Part shown: in pieces, positions 56,644-61,306 of the stretch
Numbering within the stretch: position 1 is the stretch's first letter
Layout: every line of letters begins with the position of its first letter
Assembly: GCF_038066715.1 (NCBI RefSeq)
Contig: NZ_JBBUKT010000005.1
Coordinates: 62,001-126,000, forward strand
DNA: 64,000 bases
DNA from: Luteolibacter sp. Y139
Lineage (GTDB): Bacteria; Verrucomicrobiota; Verrucomicrobiia; Verrucomicrobiales; Akkermansiaceae
Direction of reading: 5' to 3'
The notes under the pieces: model-generated
Databases searched by the model: none
The model's input: the letters and a program-made list of their open reading frames with translations, nothing else
What the model was told of the DNA's origin: nothing
Program-made: the position numbers and the translations under genes

Positions 56644-57001
56644 CAGGTGAGAAGGAGTGCGGGGTGATCGGTGGGATGGCGTAAGGCTGGTGAGTGAACC
56701 GCGGAGGCGCAGAGGTCGCAGAGGAAGCGCGGAGACGAGGAAGGAATGACCGCGGATGGCACGGATGACCGCGGAGAGGAATCGCGGGATGGCAGGTGAT
56801 GCGGTCCACAACGCCGTTGGCGTAGGATGATGGATGCTGCCTGCACCCAGGGTAGCGAGTGCCTCGCAACCCTGGGCTTCATTGTGATGTCCCGTTGGGA
56901 CGAAGATGGATGAGGGGATGGTGCGGGGTGAGATGACTTGGGGTGAGGGGTGTCGTGTTTTGGGATTTGCTGGGGGGTGGGGAGATGTTCTTTCTAGGAG
57001 G
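56644..57001. repeat. Repeat-filled spacer (second copy of the 8531 element)
   Basis: 'CCGCGGAGGCGCAGAGGTCGC' degenerate repeats, then CAACGCCGTTGGCG, 'CACCCAGGGTAGCGAGTGCC' and GTCCCGTTGGGAC (56806-56904), the same order as at 8531-8626. The last ~100 bases are the leader shared with the gene at 46774. Confidence 0.65.
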
Positions 57002-57616
57002 ATGAGCGGGCGTGAGGATGAGAGTGGTGTGGAAGATGATGGAGATCGCGATGAAGGTGGTGGGAGCGCGGGCTTGGAGGGTGTGAGGTGGCGGGTGCGG
57101 TGGTGGCGGGTGCGGTGGTGGCGGTCGCTGGGGTTTTGGATGGGGGCGTGGGGGTTGGCGTTTTTGGTGTGGGTGTGGATGGATTCGTATTGGAAAGGGG
57201 CGCAGGTGGAGTCGGTCGAAGTGGTGATGCAGGCGGATGGTGGTAGCTTTCCCTATGAAAAGTGGGCGGTGCAGGTGCAGCGAGGCATGTTGATCTTCCG
57301 GCGCGGACGATTGGTGGATCCGCCGGCGGATTTGGTAGTCAGCCCGGAGCGGGTGGTTTTCTATCGGGGGCGGCCGTTGTTGTGGCGAGTGCCGCGTTCG
57401 GTGCTGTGGGGCTCGATGACGGAGATCCGCGATCATTCTTCGATCTTGCCCGATGAGGAGAGGACGAGTTGGTGGCTTTCGATGGGCTTCGTGGTGCTGG
57501 GGTATGCGGGGGCGTGGTGGGGATTGACGGTGCTGTGGCGGAGGTGGATGCGGCGGAGGTGGGGGAGGGAGAAGGCATCAATCATCAATCTTCCAATCAC
57601 CCATCGGAGTGCATGA
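57002..57616 (+). CDS. Two-transmembrane family, long type A variant
   Basis: 204 residues from MSGREDESGVEDDG after GGAGG. The cytoplasmic N-terminus contains a tandem RWRVRWWRVRWWRS before LGFWMG; TM1 about 50-66. Ectodomain 'EKWAVQVQRGMLIFRRGRLV', then 'WWLSMGFVVLGYAGAWWG' into TM2 (about 158-178). The tail ends ASIINLPITHRSA, encoded by CAATCAT-type heptamers. Confidence 0.76.
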   Translation: MSGREDESGVEDDGDRDEGGGSAGLEGVRWRVRWWRVRWWRSLGFWMGAWGLAFLVWVWMDSYWKGAQVESVEVVMQADGGSFPYEKWAVQVQRGMLIFRRGRLVDPPADLVVSPERVVFYRGRPLLWRVPRSVLWGSMTEIRDHSSILPDEERTSWWLSMGFVVLGYAGAWWGLTVLWRRWMRRRWGREKASIINLPITHRSA

Positions 57617-57695
57617 AGAGGAGGACGCTGGGGCGTGGGCGGGGCGTGATGGGATGGACATGGAGCTCTGAACATTGAAGGCTGAGCTCTGAGCG

Positions 57696-58082
57696 ATGAA
57701 TGAAGCGAAGAAGAGGATGGTGCGGCCGGTGTGGCGGTGGAAGAGCTTTGGGCTGGGGGTGTTCGTGGGGTGTTTTTTCGCGTGGGCGTGGTGGGATTCG
57801 ATGCGGTCGGAGACGTGGGTGCAGCGGATGGATGCGAAGGGGGCTTATGGGATTGCGCGGGTGGATGGGGTGACGTTTGTGTTTGGCGGTGCGACGAAGT
57901 TCCTGGCGTGGAATGGGGTGATGCGCCTGCCGGGGAAGAGGCCGGCGAAGGAGGTGGAGGAGATGGAGTTCGAGAGCTGGGGGAGTTCTTATGTGAAGAT
58001 CGCGGATTGGATGGTGTGGGGATGCTTCGCGGTGGTGTGGGGTGGGTGGATGGGATGGCGGTGGAGGAGAAGAGTTTGCTAG
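57696..58082 (+). CDS. Two-transmembrane family, type A, short
   Basis: 128 residues. MNEAKKRMVRPVWRWKSFGLG, TM1 about 20-36 (VFVGCFFAWAWWDS), short ectodomain with 'GAYGIARVDGVTFVFGG', TM2 about 104-124 (DWMVWGCFAVVWGGWMGW), tail RWRRRVC ending at an AGTTTTC heptamer repeat. Confidence 0.78.
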   Translation: MNEAKKRMVRPVWRWKSFGLGVFVGCFFAWAWWDSMRSETWVQRMDAKGAYGIARVDGVTFVFGGATKFLAWNGVMRLPGKRPAKEVEEMEFESWGSSYVKIADWMVWGCFAVVWGGWMGWRWRRRVC

Positions 58083-58102
58083 TTTTCAGTTTTGAGTTTT
58101 CA
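58082..58102. repeat. Heptameric tandem repeat (GTTTTCA type)
   Basis: GTTTTCA GTTTTGA GTTTTCA, then GGAAAGGCATG in which the final ATG starts the next gene. It overlaps the stop of the upstream gene. Confidence 0.7.
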
Positions 58103-58110
58103 GGAAAGGC

Positions 58111-58533
58111 ATGAGGCCGCGACCGATATATCGATGGAGGAGCTTCTGGCTGGGAGTGCTGGTGTTGTGCTTCCTGGGGTGGGCGTGGGCGAGGTCGATG
58201 ACGCGTGACGAGGGGGTGGAGTTGTGGGCGGTGGATGCGCGGGGCAAGTGGGGATTGGGGGAGAAGCTGGTGACTGTGAAGTGGTGCGGCGGGAACTTCA
58301 GTGTTTCGGAGGAGGACGCGTGGCCGGGGCCGTTTGATATGGTGTGGTTTTCGCGCCCATTTCGTGAGGATGAGGCGTGGCGGAGGAGCTGGGCGATTGT
58401 TTCGAAGGAGTATCGGGATGATTGGGTGAAACGGACATGGTGGGTCGCGTTTCCGACGTGGGTGCCGCTGGGAGCGCAGGTGATGGTGTGGGGAGGGTGG
58501 CTGGCGTGGCGGTGGAGGAGAAGAGTTTGCTAG
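58111..58533 (+). CDS. Two-transmembrane family, type A
   Basis: 140 residues. MRPRPIYRWRSFWLGVLVLC, TM1 about 14-30. Ectodomain 'RSMTRDEGVELWAVDARGKW' and 'GNFSVSEEDAWPGPFDMVWF', TM2 about 112-132, tail WRRRVC. The tail and following repeat are the same as in the preceding gene. Confidence 0.8.
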   Translation: MRPRPIYRWRSFWLGVLVLCFLGWAWARSMTRDEGVELWAVDARGKWGLGEKLVTVKWCGGNFSVSEEDAWPGPFDMVWFSRPFREDEAWRRSWAIVSKEYRDDWVKRTWWVAFPTWVPLGAQVMVWGGWLAWRWRRRVC

Positions 58534-59003
58534 TTTCCAGTATTGCCCTCCGGGCTACGCGGTTTGCCGCTTCGCGGAGGGATGAAGGTTGCTATCGCAA
58601 CTGCTGCGTTCAGTTTTCAGGAAAGGCATGAAGGCGCGGCCTGTTTATCGGTGAAAGAGTGTTTGGCTGGGGGGGGCTGATGATGGGCTTTCGCACCTGG
58701 GGCTGGGCGAAGTCGATCGAGTTCAGCGCCGGCGTTTCCTGGCAGGGGACGTTGATGGAAAAGGGCGGTAGGCTCCATGCACTCGGCACGCACGCCACGC
58801 AGAACGCATGTAGTGGGGCGCATTGACTGAGGGTCAATGGGTTCAAGATTCCCTTCTGGTGGAAGGGTTTGGCAGATGGGGGCGGGAATGGAGCGTGATC
58901 TGCGAGTGTCCTCTTTCCTCGATCGATATCGAGGAGGCCGGTGAAGCGCGTCTTCGTCCGGCTATGGATAGTGAACGAATAAAAATACCACAGACTCAAT
59001 ATT
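58534..59003. other. Repeat plus decayed gene region
   Basis: Starts with GGTTTGCCGCTTCGCGGAGGG and 'TTGCTATCGCAACTGCTGCG' (related to 15965-16025), then GTTCAGTTTTCAGGAAAGGCATG, then the decayed family copy at 58628. The last ~130 bases are AT-rich and should hold the promoter of the gene at 59004. Confidence 0.55.
58628..58830 (+). pseudogene. Decayed two-transmembrane family member, type A
   Basis: After the usual GGAAAGGC leader, ATG opens MKARPVYR, immediately interrupted by TGA and then KSVWLG in the same frame: the family block R-W-K-S-F-W-L-G with the Trp codon TGG changed to TGA. Downstream the reading frame is lost in a G-run (TGGGGGGGGCTGATG). The right boundary is approximate. 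Confidence 0.7.
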
Positions 59004-59681
59004 ATGAAATCAATGATCAATACGCTCGCCTCAGGTCTCATCGCCCTTTCAGCCATCGGCATGGCGGCCGCGGCGAATCACGATGGCGTGATGATGAAGG
59101 ACGGCAAGATGATGGCGATGAAGGACGGCGAGAAGATGGCCATGGCAGAGGACATGACGATGAAGGACGGCACGAAGGTGATGAAGGATGGCAGCGTGAT
59201 GTCCACGGATGGCAAGAAGTGGATGCTGAAGGATGGCGACATGATCGACATGGACGGCCACTACATGACGCACGTGCTGAAGGACGGCGTCTTCATGATG
59301 GACGGGAAGATGATGGCGGTGAAGGGCGGCGAGAAGATGGCCCTTTCCGAAGAGATGACCCTGAGCGACGGGAGCAAGGTGATGACGGATGGCTCCGTGA
59401 TGTCGAAGGAGGGAAAGAAGTGGCAGCTGAAGGATGGTGACATGATCATGGCCGACGGTCGTGCCGTGCTGGATGGCTCGGTGATCATGAAGGAGGGCAA
59501 GCTGATGGTGGTGAAGGATTGTATGGCGATGCCGGTGAAGAAGGAGATGTCCTTCGACAATGGCACGAAGCTGATGCCGGATGGATCGGTGATGATGAAG
59601 GGCGGCGAGAAGGGGATGATGAAGGACGACGACATGATCCAGAAGGACGGCACGATGTTGAAGGGTGGCCGGGCCAACTAA
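59004..59681 (+). CDS. Exported methionine-rich protein with tandem DUF6799-like repeats
   Basis: 225 residues. Signal peptide to about 23 (GMAAAA). The mature protein is three imperfect repeats of a roughly 60-residue Met/Lys/Asp-rich module with 'DGKMMAMKDGEKMAM', 'DGTKVMKDGSVMS' and 'GKKWMLKDGDMI' units, matching the DUF6799 pattern. About one residue in six is Met. Metal (for example copper) binding is an attractive but untested role. It has a good AT-rich upstream region. Confidence 0.78.
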   Translation: MKSMINTLASGLIALSAIGMAAAANHDGVMMKDGKMMAMKDGEKMAMAEDMTMKDGTKVMKDGSVMSTDGKKWMLKDGDMIDMDGHYMTHVLKDGVFMMDGKMMAVKGGEKMALSEEMTLSDGSKVMTDGSVMSKEGKKWQLKDGDMIMADGRAVLDGSVIMKEGKLMVVKDCMAMPVKKEMSFDNGTKLMPDGSVMMKGGEKGMMKDDDMIQKDGTMLKGGRAN

Positions 59682-59730
59682 GTGAGGAGATCGTAATCTG
59701 CCTGCCTGCTTGCCGAAGTGCTGCCCCCAT

Positions 59731-59762
59731 GTGTTTTTTTCCCGCGCAGGTTGCGCGGGATT
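59731..59762 (+). terminator. Hairpin, weak terminator candidate
   Basis: CCCGCGCA/TGCGCGGG stem (59739-59757) with a 3-base loop, 58 bases after the stop of the Met-rich protein. The T run precedes the hairpin, and only ATTTGG follows, so termination efficiency is doubtful. Confidence 0.4.
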
Positions 59763-60045
59763 TGGCGGGTGGTGCTGAGGAGGTGGGGGAGTGCCGGGTG
59801 ATCGGTGATCGGTGATCAGTGGGAAGGCAGCGGGATTGTGAAGGATTTACCGCGGAGGCGCGGGGGGCGCGGAGGAAAGGCGGGGTGCGATCGCGGATGG
59901 CGTGGATGAGATTCTGATGGGGAGTGGATGGGATAACCACGGAACACGCGGAATACACGGAAGGGGAAGGAGAACTGGAGGTGGAAAGATGGGGCGTGAT
60001 GGTGGCGGGGTTTCGGGGTAGAGGGGAGGTGTGTGTGCGGAGCGG
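59763..60045. repeat. Degenerate repeat spacer
   Basis: GTGCCGGGTGATCGGTGATCG heptamers (59790-59818), 'ACCGCGGAGGCGCGGGGGGC' and 'AACCACGGAACACGCGG' followed by AATACACGGAAGG with nine-base periodicity in CGGA. No gene supported. Confidence 0.6.
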
Positions 60046-60558
60046 ATGAGGGGAGATGGAGATGATGGGCCGGAGCTGCCGTCGCCGAGGGTGCGGGCGG
60101 GGTGCTTGCTCGCGGGAATCGTGCTGACGCCGGTGGTGGCTTACTTTGCTCTGGTGCTGATGCTGGGGCCGTCGCTGTGGAAGACGGAGATTGGCAAGGT
60201 GAAGCTGGGGAACGGGACGACGATCACGGTGGGGCGGATGCACGACGGGGAGTTCACCTACGAGTACTACGTGAAGGTGGGTGGGAAGAACTGCAAGGCG
60301 GTGGAGTGGACTTACTTCGGAAGCAGTCCTACGGAGGTGGACGATTGCGAGGTGGCGTGGACGGCGGATTCGCGGTTCACGGGGATCGCGCTGAAGAAGC
60401 GGGACGGGGCGGGCCCGGACTCGATGGTGATCTATGATGCGGTGGAGGATGAATTGTCGCGGAGCGCTGGTGACGATTGGCGGAAGGAGGTGAAGTTCGT
60501 GAAGGCGTGGCGGGAGTTGAGGGAGGTGAATGGGAGATTGCCGGAGGGGCGGTGGTGA
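60046..60558 (+). CDS. Membrane-anchored hypothetical protein (170 aa)
   Basis: From MRGDGDDGPELPSPRV; the frame opens at 60031 with GTG. TM about 24-42 (LAGIVLTPVVAYFALVLML), then a soluble beta-rich domain with 'TTITVGRMHDGEFTYEYYVK' and 'CKAVEWTYFGSSP', ending in 'WRELREVNGRLPEGRW'. No family recognised; the single Cys pair (GKNCK, DDCEV) might form a disulfide. Confidence 0.68.
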   Translation: MRGDGDDGPELPSPRVRAGCLLAGIVLTPVVAYFALVLMLGPSLWKTEIGKVKLGNGTTITVGRMHDGEFTYEYYVKVGGKNCKAVEWTYFGSSPTEVDDCEVAWTADSRFTGIALKKRDGAGPDSMVIYDAVEDELSRSAGDDWRKEVKFVKAWRELREVNGRLPEGRW

Positions 60559-60596
60559 GGGAGTTTGTTTGTGTTGGTTTCTATTCTTTCGATCCA

Positions 60597-61097
60597 ATGA
60601 TGCCGGAGTCCGGGAATGAGTTTGATGGGGGAGGTGATGTGGAGCGTGATCCTTATGCGCCGCCGAAGGAGCGCGGGGAGGAGTCGGCGGTGGTGCCGGT
60701 GCCGGCGAGTGGGGATCCGCGGGTGGTGGATAAGGTGCTGCGGGGTGTGGGGGCGATGTGCGTGGGGTTTCTCTTGATAAGGGCTCTGCGGATGCAGGTG
60801 GCGGATGGGCGTGATGTTTTTGAGATGGTGGCGACGCTGGGGATTGTGGGGATGATGGTGCATGGGTTTCTGAGGGGTGGGAGGAGGTGGCACCTGGGGA
60901 TCGGGGTGCTGATGATGTTGGGGCTTTCGTCGCAGGTGTATTTCTTCAGTGAGCTTTGGGGGAGATTCGGGAGGATGGATATGCGGGTGCTTCCGGTGGC
61001 GTGGTGGAGGTGGGTGCTGGGGTGCATGCCGCAGGTGGCGGCGCTGGGGTGTGCGGTGGGGTTGTATGTGAGGGGGAGGGGAAGAAGTGCCGGGTGA
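60597..61097 (+). CDS. Integral membrane protein, four spans (166 aa)
   Basis: MMPESGNEFDGGGD, cytoplasmic 'ERDPYAPPKE', then spans about 47-62, 74-90, 97-113 and 133-155. Three to four helices with Arg-rich ends (RGRGRSAG). The stop TGA is the first TGA of the GTGATCG repeat at 61094. Family unknown. Confidence 0.66.
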   Translation: MMPESGNEFDGGGDVERDPYAPPKERGEESAVVPVPASGDPRVVDKVLRGVGAMCVGFLLIRALRMQVADGRDVFEMVATLGIVGMMVHGFLRGGRRWHLGIGVLMMLGLSSQVYFFSELWGRFGRMDMRVLPVAWWRWVLGCMPQVAALGCAVGLYVRGRGRSAG

Positions 61098-61128
61098 TCG
61101 GTGATCGGTGATCGGTGATCGGTGATCG
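61094..61128. repeat. Perfect heptamer array (GTGATCG x5)
   Basis: Five identical consecutive copies of GTGATCG, the cleanest example of the heptamer class in the window. The first copy overlaps the stop codon of the gene at 60597. Confidence 0.9.
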
Positions 61129-61136
61129 GTGAGGCG

Positions 61137-61262
61137 GGCGGTTCCCTTATCGCGTCCCTACAGGACGCCATGGGTGTACGTGAGAAACCCAGGGCGATGC
61201 CCTGGGCTTAGGGATGGTCGCCCCTTTGGGGCTTTAGAGCCTGGGGCTTCGGGGTCTCACGT
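61137..61262. repeat. Stem-loop repeat cluster (CCCAGGGCGATGCCCTGGG)
   Basis: CCCAGGGCGATGCCCTGGG then GCCCCTTTGGGGC, the same order as at 16430-16475. The stems are perfect in both copies. No gene. Confidence 0.7.
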
Positions 61263-61306
61263 GATTGCTTCGGGGACTTACGTGATCAAGGTCCTGCGTG
61301 TGCGCT

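Noticed and set aside
61094-61128. Tandem GTGATCG array as a possible CRISPR remnant
   Set aside because: Units are seven bases with no spacers and no cas genes are nearby.
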